DNA of 64,000 nucleotides from Mucilaginibacter geliditolerans. GTDB taxonomy: Bacteria; Bacteroidota; Bacteroidia; Sphingobacteriales; Sphingobacteriaceae. A program made the position numbers and the translations under genes. The stretch is taken from assembly GCF_014200495.1 (NCBI RefSeq), contig NZ_JACHBY010000011.1, positions 62,001 through 126,000 on the forward strand, in the 5' to 3' direction. Below are positions 8,346 through 17,220 of this stretch, piece by piece; positions within the stretch are counted from its first letter, which is position 1, and the number at the start of each line of letters is the position of its first letter. Below the pieces are notes generated by a model that saw only the letters and a list, made by a program, of their open reading frames with translations, was not told where the DNA came from and did not search any database.

Positions 8346-10421
8346 CTATTCCACCACAGGAAAAGCTGAGATCCTTAGCCTTGCGCCACCCATAGGTACC
8401 AGTGTTAATTTGGTAACTTTTTCAGTGGTTTTCACCGGACTAACAGGCAATATACCACACAGTCCGTATTGGTCAATCGTCCACCCGGGGATTTGTTTAC
8501 CTTGTGCCACAAGCTCAATAGGCGCATTGACATTGGTGAAAGGATTATCGTCCTTAGGCCATTGTTTTTTGATCACTTTGAATGATAATTCAGGATGCTG
8601 TGTATCAACCAGTAAGCCATAATTCCAGCTTGATGCAGGGTAGATATTATAGGCCGGCCATTTAGACTGATCGGCATCAGCCTGCCAGTCCGAATCGCCC
8701 TGCACAGCGGTTGTAGCATCTATCTTTACATAGTTCTCCGCAATTTTTAAGGAGAATGTAAGCGGACCATAATTTACGCTGACGCTGTTCTTATTGCGAT
8801 TCCATTCCCTCACTTTCAACGCCATTGGTAGTTGCAGGGAAACCATATCACCGTTCTTCCAGTTATTGGTAAGCATGATATAGCCATCAGGCATTGCATT
8901 AACCGGCACTGTTTTGCCATTGATGCTTACCGAAGCACCATTACACCATGCCGGTATACGCAGGTAAAGTGGAAACGTAACCCTGCCCGGCGTATTGATG
9001 GTAAAGTTCACCCTATCGTTAAATGGATAATGTGTTTGCTCGGTAAGTTTAACCTGGGCACCATTACCAACTTTAGCGGTTACTTCACCCTCGGAATATA
9101 GTTGTACGGCAAGGCCGTTATCCGCGGTTGCCATCCAGCTGTTCTCAGCATAATAAACCCAGCCTGCTGAGTGGTTATGCTGACAGCATCTACTACTAAA
9201 CGGGTTCATGGTTAAAAACGGACCTGTGTTAGCAATCCCCGGCGAATGATCCTTGTTATCGCTCACTACCATATTTGGCGCGGTTAAATAACGTAATGCT
9301 TTGTAATCAGATGTAAAAGCTGCGGGGAAAGTATTAAATGCCACATCTTCGCAGTTATCGGCCCAAAAAGTATCACCTGTGGATTGTAATAAAAACTCAT
9401 CCGATGTCATTTGCTCCACCATGCCGCAGGTTTCAACAGCCTGGCGCGGGTCGTCATAACCTTTGCGCGCGTTTTCATCAGCACCAAACATACCGCCCGG
9501 TACTTGTCCGTAAATATTGCGGATCAGCTTAAAATCATTATAAGTTGCTTCCAGGTCGCTGGCATCATGACTTTGCTGGTAATAAGTAGCCGGCTCCCTG
9601 AAACATTCGGCCACATTTACGTTATGCCAGTTGGGCAGGTTATTTTTTTGTCGCCAGTTGGCGGTGTTGCGGTCTATTTTTGTAGCCAGATCCAATAGCC
9701 ATTTTTCGCCGGTGCGATTATACAGCCAGTACACACTCACCATATTATCACCACCCCTGCTGTTTTCCCAGTAATCCTGTAAAAATTTATCATCGGGTAT
9801 GGCAAGTTCCCATTTAAAGTATTTGCTCATAAAGCTCAACACTCGTGGGTCTTTCGAATATTCATAATAAGATTGCATGCACCAAAGCATGGGCATATTA
9901 GCCCAGAGGTCGCGCTTACCATCGCCTTTATAAATTATAGGGCCAAAATCACCATCAGGCTGCTGATTACTGATCACCGCGTCTATCCAGAATTTGGTAT
10001 CCTTCAGCATGCGCTCATCCTGCAATACATAGGCAATATCGCCGTAGCCTTTTAACCAGTAAGGCAGTTCCTCCCAGCCGTATTTACCTTTGCGGTCTTT
10101 GTTTAGCCAGGCATTATCAGTTTTGGTGAGCCAAATGCTTATTTCGCCCAGATGCCCGGTAAGGCCATCCTTTTGTAATTCGAGTTGTTTTTTTAACCAG
10201 CCACCGGGTTTTATAGCACTCAATGGCAGCTTTACAAAGCTTTGCGCAGTTAGCGGTGCTTTGTTACTTACATAATAAGCGTTGGATGTGGTACTGGCAG
10301 GTTTACTAACAAAAACAGCAGTTTGCGCCCCGGCTGCGCCTGATAAAAAGCACAGCGCCATTAAAGACCCGGCATATTTTCGGATTTTAAAATTGAAGGT
10401 GGTCAGCAACAATTTTCTCAT
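8346..10421 (-). CDS. GH127 (DUF1680) beta-L-arabinofuranosidase-type glycosidase, secreted
   Basis: A 691-residue enzyme starting at the ATG at 10421, which gives a clean signal peptide (MRKLL, then SLMALCFLSGAAGA); an in-frame ATG 21 bp upstream adds only an odd extension. The catalytic domain is an alpha/alpha barrel, followed by beta-sandwich regions. Family GH127 uses a zinc-bound cysteine nucleophile. The key residues are present: Glu and Cys in VETCGMVEQ (about 328-330) and the double Cys in SRCCQHN (about 411). It should release L-arabinofuranose, or a related sugar, from plant polymers or glycoproteins in the periplasm. The LacI-type regulator lies just downstream. The exact substrate is uncertain because GH127 subgroups differ. 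Confidence 0.9.
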   Translation of the reverse strand: MRKLLLTTFNFKIRKYAGSLMALCFLSGAAGAQTAVFVSKPASTTSNAYYVSNKAPLTAQSFVKLPLSAIKPGGWLKKQLELQKDGLTGHLGEISIWLTKTDNAWLNKDRKGKYGWEELPYWLKGYGDIAYVLQDERMLKDTKFWIDAVISNQQPDGDFGPIIYKGDGKRDLWANMPMLWCMQSYYEYSKDPRVLSFMSKYFKWELAIPDDKFLQDYWENSRGGDNMVSVYWLYNRTGEKWLLDLATKIDRNTANWRQKNNLPNWHNVNVAECFREPATYYQQSHDASDLEATYNDFKLIRNIYGQVPGGMFGADENARKGYDDPRQAVETCGMVEQMTSDEFLLQSTGDTFWADNCEDVAFNTFPAAFTSDYKALRYLTAPNMVVSDNKDHSPGIANTGPFLTMNPFSSRCCQHNHSAGWVYYAENSWMATADNGLAVQLYSEGEVTAKVGNGAQVKLTEQTHYPFNDRVNFTINTPGRVTFPLYLRIPAWCNGASVSINGKTVPVNAMPDGYIMLTNNWKNGDMVSLQLPMALKVREWNRNKNSVSVNYGPLTFSLKIAENYVKIDATTAVQGDSDWQADADQSKWPAYNIYPASSWNYGLLVDTQHPELSFKVIKKQWPKDDNPFTNVNAPIELVAQGKQIPGWTIDQYGLCGILPVSPVKTTEKVTKLTLVPMGGARLRISAFPVVE

Positions 10422-10610
10422 AAAACAGATGATGTAGTACAAATTGGTTTTAAACTCAGATCTGAAAATCTGCTGTCAAGATAATACTTAAAAACGTTTT
10501 AGCAAATTCTTTCTGAAAATTCAGGCTTAATTGTTACAATGTATCCATCCACACGTATTAAGAATGAGTTTATATAACAACTTATGTAAAAGTTGGTAAG
10601 GTCAAGTTTG

Positions 10611-10618
10611 TACCTTCG
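10611..10618 (+). promoter_or_regulatory. Probable -7 element of the CDGSH gene
   Basis: TACCTTCG, one mismatch from the Bacteroidota -7 consensus TAnnTTTG, 17 bp before the ATG. No convincing -33 TTTG at the ideal distance. Confidence 0.45.
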
Positions 10619-10634
10619 TCGCAAATAAAAATTT

Positions 10635-10859
10635 ATGGCTACAACAAAACTTACAATTAACAACAACGGATCAGTTAAAATAGATGGCGATTTTGAGATA
10701 GTGGATATGCAGGGTAACAACTACGGTTTACAAGGCAGAACGGTAGTATCAATTTGCCGTTGCGGACTATCAGCAAACAAACCTTTTTGCGATGGCTCAC
10801 ATAAAGGGCATTTTGAGCATGATGCTATCGCATTTGATTTGCCTCCGAAAAAAGTATAA
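10635..10859 (+). CDS. CDGSH-type iron-sulfur protein
   Basis: A 74-residue protein with one CDGSH motif: ligands Cys41, Cys43, Cys52 and His56 in CRCGLSANKPFCDGSH, which bind a redox-active [2Fe-2S] cluster. Length and position of the motif are normal for bacterial single-domain members. It has no signal peptide and no membrane anchor, so it should be cytosolic. The biological role of these small proteins in bacteria is poorly defined; iron-sulfur or redox transfer is generally proposed. It is monocistronic, with its own promoter-like element and terminator. Confidence 0.93.
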   Translation: MATTKLTINNNGSVKIDGDFEIVDMQGNNYGLQGRTVVSICRCGLSANKPFCDGSHKGHFEHDAIAFDLPPKKV

Positions 10860-10881
10860 GTTTATTAATAAATTAATGAAG

Positions 10882-10911
10882 CCTCTTAATATAAAGTAAG
10901 AGGTTTTTTTA
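10882..10911 (+). terminator. Rho-independent terminator after the CDGSH gene
   Basis: The 7-bp stem CCTCTTA / TAAGAGG (10882-10888 and 10897-10903) with an 8-nt loop is followed by seven T. Confidence 0.88.
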
Positions 10912-10920
10912 TATTAAAGC

Positions 10921-11013
10921 GTCATTGCGAGGAACGAAGCAATCTCTACATAGGCAGGTCCACCCTGCATGGTTGCTCTGTATAGTATAGAGATTGCTTC
11001 GTTCCGCAATGAC
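10921..11013. repeat. REP-like palindrome, GTCATTGCGAG family
   Basis: Starts GTCATTGCGAGGAACGAAGC and ends with the inverted copy GCTTCGTTCCGCAATGAC. The inner arms are AGCAATCTCTA and TAGAGATTGCT. It fills the gap between the CDGSH terminator and truA. Confidence 0.88.
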
Positions 11014-11034
11014 GATGGGAAATAAATTAGGTTA

Positions 11035-11835
11035 ATGCGCTATTTCATTCACATAGGCTACCACGGCTCGCGGTACAGCGGCTGGCAGAAACATCCGGGC
11101 GTTGTAAATGTGCAGGAAGTTTTGGAAACCTGTTTGGGTAAGATCCTGAAGCAACCTGTCCCCATTACCGGCTGCGGCAGAACAGATGCGCTGGTGCATG
11201 CCAGTCAGTTCTTTTTCCATATTGATATCGAAAAGGAATGGGATTTCGACCTGCTTTTCAGACTAAATAAATTATTGCCGGATGATATTGCCATTTTTGA
11301 TATCATCCCAATGCAGGGCCTGCCCCATGCCCGCTTTGATGCCGTGCAGCGCAGCTACGATTACTTTATCCATACTTATAAAGACCCATTTTTCAGTGGA
11401 TTTAGTTCATTATATCCTGAAAAAAACCTTGATCTGCATAAAATGAAGGCCGCCATACAATTGCTGCCGCAGTATGATGACTATCGCGCTTTCTGCAAAA
11501 TGCCCGACAGGATTGATCATACCATTTGCCACGTAAGCACTGCCAGATTATATACTGATACTACGGGCGACAGGCTGCGCTTCCACATTTCCGCCAATCG
11601 TTTCCTCAGCAAAATGGTGCGGATAATAACAGGCCGCCTGCTTGAAATTGGCCGCGGCACCATGAGTGTTGATGAATTTGAGCATTATTTAGCTGATAAA
11701 ATTACCCCACAAATTATTACACCTGCACATCCGCAGGGTTTATACCTTTCAAAAGTAACCTACCCTTATTTAGATCTGTCGGTGAGATCTGCATTTTCAA
11801 CGATGATGGTAGGCGGGGATTGGAAAGAAGTGTAA
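11035..11835 (+). CDS. truA: tRNA pseudouridine(38-40) synthase
   Basis: A 266-residue TruA protein, which converts uridines 38-40 of the tRNA anticodon arm to pseudouridine. The catalytic Asp is in GRTDALVHA (Asp about 51); most relatives have GRTDAGVHA, so one Gly is replaced by Leu. Family signatures are also seen in ARFDAVQRSYDYFI (about 101-114) and NRFLSKMVRIITGRL (about 190-205). The start ATG at 11035 gives the usual YHGxxYxGWQ N-terminal motif. It is flanked on both sides by REP-like palindromes. Cytosolic housekeeping gene. Confidence 0.95.
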   Translation: MRYFIHIGYHGSRYSGWQKHPGVVNVQEVLETCLGKILKQPVPITGCGRTDALVHASQFFFHIDIEKEWDFDLLFRLNKLLPDDIAIFDIIPMQGLPHARFDAVQRSYDYFIHTYKDPFFSGFSSLYPEKNLDLHKMKAAIQLLPQYDDYRAFCKMPDRIDHTICHVSTARLYTDTTGDRLRFHISANRFLSKMVRIITGRLLEIGRGTMSVDEFEHYLADKITPQIITPAHPQGLYLSKVTYPYLDLSVRSAFSTMMVGGDWKEV

Positions 11836-11848
11836 CTCTTCTCTCTAT

Positions 11849-11932
11849 GTCATTGCGAGCGATAGCGTGGCAACCTCGTCGCGTTCAATATGCATGCGAC
11901 GAGGTTGCTTCGTCGTTCCTCCTCGCAATGAC
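11849..11932. repeat. REP-like palindrome, GTCATTGCGAG family
   Basis: Begins GTCATTGCGAGCGATAGCG and ends CCTCCTCGCAATGAC. The inner arms are CAACCTCGTCGCG and GCGACGAGGTTG, the same interior as the copy at 7053, in the opposite sense of arm detail. Confidence 0.85.
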
Positions 11933-11965
11933 AGAAGGGAGTAATAACATCATTATTTTTATCCT

Positions 11966-11973
11966 TATCTTCG
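11966..11973 (+). promoter_or_regulatory. Probable -7 element of the DEAD-box-like gene
   Basis: TATCTTCG, close to TAnnTTTG, 18 bp before the ATG at 11992. Confidence 0.45.
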
Positions 11974-11991
11974 CGGCTTAATACTATTTGA

Positions 11992-13296
11992 ATGGTGTGG
12001 TTAGATAAATTTAAGCTGAACAAGGGGTTATCACGTACATTAACCGAAGCGGGGTACCTTAATCCTAAAGAGATCCAGCTAAAAACATTGTCGCGCATAA
12101 TTGGCGGGCAGGATGTTATTGCGGTTGCTCCCGAAGGCTCAGGTAAAACTACCACCTATGTTATTGGCATATTAAACCGCATTACGCGTGGTTATGATGA
12201 CGCGCCAAGAGTGCTCATACTAGTGCCTGACAAAGAACGCGTTGAAGCGGTGATGAACCAATTTAATCAGCTTAAAAGAAACGATACCATACAGATAGTC
12301 GGCCTGTACGTTACGCCCGGCATTGAAGCGCAAATGAACGCTTTGGCAGATGGTGCCGATATAGTGGTTGCCACTCCCGACAGGGCACGTGCCATCTACC
12401 TTAAACTGGGCCTCAACCTTAATAAAATTGATGTATTAATAGTTGATGATGCTGAAGATATAGTTAAACAAGGCCTACAATTACCTGTTGCCGAACTCGC
12501 CAACAGTATCACCAAATGCCAGCACCTGGTATTTACCGAGGTATTGCACGCCAAGCTTCATAAAATGATAGACCCTTTTATGAAGATGCCCGCTATTGTT
12601 GAGGCTGAAGAACTGGAGGCGATCCCATTGAATACCCATCAGCAATTATTATATAATGTACCCAATTTCAGGACCAAGCTAAACCTGCTGAATTTGTTTA
12701 TGCAGGATGAGGAGCTGTTCACTAAAACAGTGGTATTTGTAAACACCCGTGTTACTGCCGAAACAGTTCAGAAAAGCTTGAAGCATAGGATGAGGGAATC
12801 AGTAGTAACTATCAACCCACTATCCTACGAATCAAAAAGTGTGCAGGATGTGGCTGAATTTAAGCAGGACGATTCGCTTAAGGTATTGATCATCGCCAAT
12901 GAAAATGCTGACGAGCTTGATTTGAGCGGTATCCCTTTCTTAATTCACCTGGATGTACCGGAAGAAAAAGAATTATTCATTAAACGAATAGTAAACAACG
13001 GCGATGATGACGACACGCTGGCTATAACTTTCTCAACTGATATTGAGCTTGCCCTTGTTAAAAAAATTGAGCAGGCCAGTGGCAAAAAAATGCCTTTAGC
13101 TGCGCTGCCTGATGAGTTGATTATTGATACCGACAAAAAAGAAAAGGAAGCACCGGCTGAAAAGCCGACTACCAAAACAAAGAAAACAGAACCAGTTGCA
13201 GGTGAAGCTTTCCACGAGAAGAAGGCGGCTAACTCAAAAACTTATAATTATAGTTCGGGCACTAAAGCCAAGATGAATAATAAACGGAAGCATTAA
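11992..13296 (+). CDS. DEAD-box-like RNA helicase with degenerate motifs
   Basis: A 434-residue protein with the two-RecA-domain layout of DEAD-box helicases. A Q-motif-like NPKEIQ (24-29) and motif I (APEGSGKTT, 46-54) are intact. Motif II reads DDAE (152-155) rather than DEAD, the SAT of motif III is not seen (region reads VFTEV), and the HRxGRxGR of motif VI is missing from the second domain, where LIHLDVPEEKELFIKRI occupies the equivalent place. A basic tail rich in Lys and Thr follows from about 385. ATP binding is likely; processive unwinding is doubtful. It may act as an RNA-binding ribosome-assembly or RNA-chaperone protein. Monocistronic. Confidence 0.82.
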   Translation: MVWLDKFKLNKGLSRTLTEAGYLNPKEIQLKTLSRIIGGQDVIAVAPEGSGKTTTYVIGILNRITRGYDDAPRVLILVPDKERVEAVMNQFNQLKRNDTIQIVGLYVTPGIEAQMNALADGADIVVATPDRARAIYLKLGLNLNKIDVLIVDDAEDIVKQGLQLPVAELANSITKCQHLVFTEVLHAKLHKMIDPFMKMPAIVEAEELEAIPLNTHQQLLYNVPNFRTKLNLLNLFMQDEELFTKTVVFVNTRVTAETVQKSLKHRMRESVVTINPLSYESKSVQDVAEFKQDDSLKVLIIANENADELDLSGIPFLIHLDVPEEKELFIKRIVNNGDDDDTLAITFSTDIELALVKKIEQASGKKMPLAALPDELIIDTDKKEKEAPAEKPTTKTKKTEPVAGEAFHEKKAANSKTYNYSSGTKAKMNNKRKH

Positions 13297-13419
13297 GATT
13301 CGCTTCGGTAAATTTTAGCTAAAATCATTTCCTTGCCTTCATTTGCCCGTCGTCATAAATGAGATGGCTAATAAATATTAGCTCCATGTTGGTCTACAAC
13401 GGCAAAGAGGATTGTATGT
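13297..13419. other. Gap before the mosaic repeat
   Basis: No gene, clear terminator or repeat recognised here. The whole 467-bp gap between the helicase-like gene and purF holds only a mosaic repeat (13420-13530), a short run of AATGAC/ATGACC words (about 13614-13653) and the purF promoter. Confidence 0.5.
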
Positions 13420-13530
13420 GTCGGGAGTAAGTTACCGGAGCGCTACGAAGTTCAGCGTTAGGGATAGCAGCGTATACCGGCCTTGCGCCTAATGCCCGTG
13501 CAGCGTATAGCCCGACCGAAGGGAACGCCC
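13420..13530 (-). repeat. Mosaic repeat, module 1 (reverse orientation)
   Basis: Read on the minus strand this gives GGGCGTTCCCTTCGGTCGGG, then a central GGCCGGTATACGCTGCTATCC and TAACGCTGAACTTCGTAGCG. It matches module 1 of the copies at 20747, 44238, 56372 and 63070, but in the opposite orientation and without the downstream module. Confidence 0.75.
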
Positions 13531-13739
13531 AAATCAGAACCAAGATTTATAGGATTAAGAATTAACAGAATATCTGCCAAGCTCATAATCCCCAAATCCC
13601 TGTTCAAACACCTAATGACTCAATGACAGCGAAGCATAATGACCAATGACTATTGAATACCTAACATTTTGTTAAAAACTAAATTGATTTTAATACGATT
13701 TAATGACAAACGATTTAGCTTAAATTAAACTTAAAATTT

Positions 13740-13747
13740 TACCTTTG
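13740..13747 (+). promoter_or_regulatory. -7 promoter element of the purF-like gene
   Basis: TACCTTTG is an exact match to TAnnTTTG, 16 bp before the ATG at 13764. A TTTA at 13714-13717 is a weak -33 candidate. The implied leader is about 10 nt. Confidence 0.65.
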
Positions 13748-13763
13748 CGGCTCATTACAAATC

Positions 13764-15671
13764 ATGAGCGATCAGATTAAACATGAGTGCGGTGTGGCGT
13801 TTATTCGCCTTCTGAAACCACTCTCTTTTTATCAGAAAAAGTACGGCACAGCGCTGTACGGCATAAACAAGCTATACCTTTTAATGGAAAAACAGCATAA
13901 CCGCGGCCAGGATGGCGCCGGTGTTGCTACCATTAAACTGGATGTTGAACCCGGTAAACGCTACATCAGCAGGCACCGGTCAATGGCTTCAAATGCAGTT
14001 GCTGATATATTCGAATACATCCAGAAAAAATTTGCTGAGATTGAAAAGGAGACGCCTGAAAGAATGGCCGATGCTGAATGGCTCAAGCAACACGTAAGCT
14101 TTACCGGCGAAGTGTTACTGGGCCATTTGCGTTATGGTACACATGGCAAAAACAGTATTGAAAACTGTCACCCCTTTTTAAGGCAGAATAACTGGATGAC
14201 CCGTAACCTGGTTATTGCCGGTAACTTTAACATGACTAATGTTGAAGAACTGTTGCAACAACTGTACGACCTCGGGCAGCATCCTAAAGAAAAAGCCGAC
14301 ACGGTTACCGTACTTGAAAAAATAGGCCACTTTCTGGATACAGAAAACCAGGGGCTTTTTGATCAGTACAAACGCGAAGGCTTGGACGATAACATGGAGA
14401 TCAGCAAGCTGATAGCCAATGACATGGATGTTGCCAAAATACTGCGCAAATCAGCCCGTTCATGGGACGGTGGCTATACCATTGCCGGTATACTGGGCCA
14501 TGGTGATGCATTTGTAATGCGCGACCCGATTGGTATTCGCCCAGCATATTATTACTACAACGATGAAATAGTTGTTGCAGCTTCAGAACGCCCTGCTATA
14601 CAAACAGCCTTCAATATTCCTATCGACCAGATCAGGGAAATAAAACCTGGTCATGCTTTGATCGTTAAGAAGAATGGCAAGATAACTGAAGATATGTTCA
14701 GTGAGCCGCAGGAAAAGAAAGCATGTTCATTTGAGCGTATTTACTTTTCACGTGGCAGCGATGCCTCTATTTACCGTGAGCGTAAACAATTGGGCCGGTT
14801 GCTTTGCCCCCAGATATTGGATGCTGTAGGGCATGATGTTAAAAATACGGTATTCTCTTACATCCCTAATACAGCCGAAGTTGCCTTTTACGGTATGGTT
14901 GAAGGGGTACATAAATACATTAAGAAATACCAGCGCGATCGTTTATTGAACCGTGAGGATAAGATAAGTGAAGAAGAATTGACCGAGGTGCTGAGCATGG
15001 CGCCGCGTGTGGAGAAGATTGCCATTAAGGATGTTAAGCTGCGTACTTTTATTACACAGGATGCCGACCGCAGCGAAATGGTTGCCCACGTTTATGATAC
15101 CACTTACGGCCTCATAAAAAATGGCGACGATACATTGGTTGTATTGGATGACTCGATCGTTCGTGGCACTACACTTAAGCAAAGTATATTAAAGATACTG
15201 GATCGTTTAGGTCCAAAGAAGATCGTTGTAGTTTCCTCCGCTCCGCAGATCCGTTACCCTGATTGTTATGGTATCGATATGTCGCGCATGGGTGAGTTTG
15301 TTGCTTTTGAAGCGGCGATAAGCCTGTTGAAAGAGCAAAACATGGAAGATGTGATCCTGAATGTTTACCAAAAATGCAAGGATAGCGTCCATTTCACTAA
15401 GGAAGAGGCGGTAAACTATGTAAAAGCTATTTATGAGCCATTTACTGATCAGGAAATATCTGATCGTATTGCAAAGATCATCACACCTGAAAAAACCAAT
15501 GCCAAAGTGCATGTGATTTACCAAACACTGGATAACCTGCATAAAGCCTGCCCGGATCATACCGGCGACTGGTATTTCAGTGGTGATTACCCAACCCCGG
15601 GTGGCAATAAGGTTGTTAACCGTGCCTTTGTAAACTGGATGGAAGGTAAAAAGGACAGAGCATACGCATAA
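13764..15671 (+). CDS. purF: Amidophosphoribosyltransferase, long Bacteroidota form
   Basis: A 635-residue protein joining an N-terminal class-II glutamine amidotransferase domain to a phosphoribosyltransferase domain. The first step of purine synthesis (PRPP plus glutamine to phosphoribosylamine) is the expected reaction. The nucleophile is Cys9 in ECGVAF, so eight residues must be removed, as in propeptide-bearing PurF. QHNRGQDGAG and RYGTHG follow in the glutaminase domain. The PRPP loop is VVLDDSIVRGTT (about 457-468). It is 130-160 residues longer than common PurF, with extra sequence between the domains and at the C-terminus. Many Bacteroidota carry both a short and a long form, so this may be the second paralogue with a distinct role. 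Confidence 0.85.
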   Translation: MSDQIKHECGVAFIRLLKPLSFYQKKYGTALYGINKLYLLMEKQHNRGQDGAGVATIKLDVEPGKRYISRHRSMASNAVADIFEYIQKKFAEIEKETPERMADAEWLKQHVSFTGEVLLGHLRYGTHGKNSIENCHPFLRQNNWMTRNLVIAGNFNMTNVEELLQQLYDLGQHPKEKADTVTVLEKIGHFLDTENQGLFDQYKREGLDDNMEISKLIANDMDVAKILRKSARSWDGGYTIAGILGHGDAFVMRDPIGIRPAYYYYNDEIVVAASERPAIQTAFNIPIDQIREIKPGHALIVKKNGKITEDMFSEPQEKKACSFERIYFSRGSDASIYRERKQLGRLLCPQILDAVGHDVKNTVFSYIPNTAEVAFYGMVEGVHKYIKKYQRDRLLNREDKISEEELTEVLSMAPRVEKIAIKDVKLRTFITQDADRSEMVAHVYDTTYGLIKNGDDTLVVLDDSIVRGTTLKQSILKILDRLGPKKIVVVSSAPQIRYPDCYGIDMSRMGEFVAFEAAISLLKEQNMEDVILNVYQKCKDSVHFTKEEAVNYVKAIYEPFTDQEISDRIAKIITPEKTNAKVHVIYQTLDNLHKACPDHTGDWYFSGDYPTPGGNKVVNRAFVNWMEGKKDRAYA

Positions 15672-15691
15672 GCGTATCTGGAATATAATTA

Positions 15692-15725
15692 AAGGGTGTT
15701 ATACTTAGTATAATACCCTTTTTTG
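15692..15725 (+). terminator. Rho-independent terminator after purF
   Basis: A 14-bp stem (AAGGGTGTTATACT pairing with AGTATAATACCCTT, one G-U pair) is followed by a T run at 15719-15724. Confidence 0.92.
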
Positions 15726-15784
15726 TTTTAAGCCATTGCGTGTGATACGGCTTTTTTAATATCTTAGCCTTTCATAATTTACCT

Positions 15785-17179
15785 ATGAATAAGAGACCAG
15801 CCAACTATCTGTTACTTTGCATTTTTACTTTATTATCGTTTACTATAAAGGCACAGGATAAACTGCCATTACAACAACTTCAGCAACAATTTGTCGATCT
15901 GCGGTTTGGGATGTTCATACACTTTAATATCCCAACTTATATGGATCAGGACTGGCCTGATCCGGAGGCATCCCCCTCCCTATTCAATCCAACAAAATTA
16001 AACTGCGATCAGTGGGCAAAAGCGGCAAAATCTGCCAATATGAGCTATGGTTGCCTTACTACTAAGCATCATAGTGGCTTTTGTATCTGGGATACCAAAA
16101 CCACCGATTATAACGTAATGAACAGTCCGCTAAAACGAGATGTGGTTAAGGAATTCACGGATGCCTTCAGGGCAAATGGCTTAAAGGTGATGCTGTATTA
16201 TTCCATATTGGATACGCACCATAAAATACGCCCGCATTCAATTACTCAAAAGGATGTGGAGATGATAAAAGCACAGCTTACAGAATTATTAACTAATTAT
16301 GGCCCTATATCAGCCCTGATTATTGATGGCTGGGATGCGCCATGGTCGCGCATATCATATGACGATGTGCCATTTGAAGAAATATACAACCTTGTAAAAT
16401 CACTGCAGCCTAATTGTGTAATGATGGACCTTAACGGCGCGAAATACCCGGCTGAAGGTTTGTATTATACAGATATTAAAACCTACGAAATGGGAGCTGG
16501 TCAGCGAATATCAAAGGAATATAACCGCATGCCGGCATTGGCCTGCTTACCAATTAACGGCTCATGGTTTTGGAAAACGAATGATCCAACCAGCCCGGTA
16601 AAAGACCCGATAAAACTGGTGAATGATTACATTATTCCGTTTAACAAGGTTGATTGTAACTTTATACTGAATGTATCGCCCAACCGCGATGGCTTAATTG
16701 ACGATAACGCTTTGGCCGCATTGAGCAGCATAGGAAAAATATGGAAAAATGATGGCCCGGCACCTAAGCTACCTGTTATTGAGCCACCAATTATATCATC
16801 AAACCTGGCTAAAAATCAGCCATCAAACTCCAGTTGGAGCGATGATATGAATATTATGGATTTTGCCAATGATGATGATTTTACCACCTCATGGGTATCA
16901 AACCCAACAGTTAAACAGCCATGGTATGAAATTGATTTCGACAGGGATAAAGCATTTAATGCAATAGTTATTGCCGAACAAAAAGCAAATATCACCAACT
17001 ACCGCCTTGAATATTGTGAAAATGGCGTATGGAAAACACTTTTTGACGGTGAGAATGGCAAGCGCATCAAACTACACCGGTTTAACAGGGTATGGGGCAA
17101 TAAAGTAAGGATACAGATCGGCAAAGCAGATCACCAGGTATCAATAGCCGAATTTGGTGTATATAATGAGCGCAGATAA
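15785..17179 (+). CDS. GH29 alpha-L-fucosidase with C-terminal discoidin-like domain, secreted
   Basis: A 464-residue protein with a signal peptide (YLLLCIFTLLSFTIKAQ). The GH29 barrel spans about 25-345: RFGMFIHFN, LTTKHHSGFCIWDTKTTDYN and the nucleophile region LIIDGWDAPW (Asp about 180). NFILNVSPNRDGLI closes the domain, as in other bacterial members. Residues about 350-462 resemble an F5/8 type C (discoidin) carbohydrate-binding domain. It should release fucose from plant or host glycans in the periplasm or outside. It sits 41 bp upstream of a TonB-dependent receptor on the same strand, suggesting co-transcription. Confidence 0.9.
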   Translation: MNKRPANYLLLCIFTLLSFTIKAQDKLPLQQLQQQFVDLRFGMFIHFNIPTYMDQDWPDPEASPSLFNPTKLNCDQWAKAAKSANMSYGCLTTKHHSGFCIWDTKTTDYNVMNSPLKRDVVKEFTDAFRANGLKVMLYYSILDTHHKIRPHSITQKDVEMIKAQLTELLTNYGPISALIIDGWDAPWSRISYDDVPFEEIYNLVKSLQPNCVMMDLNGAKYPAEGLYYTDIKTYEMGAGQRISKEYNRMPALACLPINGSWFWKTNDPTSPVKDPIKLVNDYIIPFNKVDCNFILNVSPNRDGLIDDNALAALSSIGKIWKNDGPAPKLPVIEPPIISSNLAKNQPSNSSWSDDMNIMDFANDDDFTTSWVSNPTVKQPWYEIDFDRDKAFNAIVIAEQKANITNYRLEYCENGVWKTLFDGENGKRIKLHRFNRVWGNKVRIQIGKADHQVSIAEFGVYNERR

Positions 17180-17220
17180 TGATTATTTAATAACAGAATA
17201 TTATAACTTTAGCACTGCCA

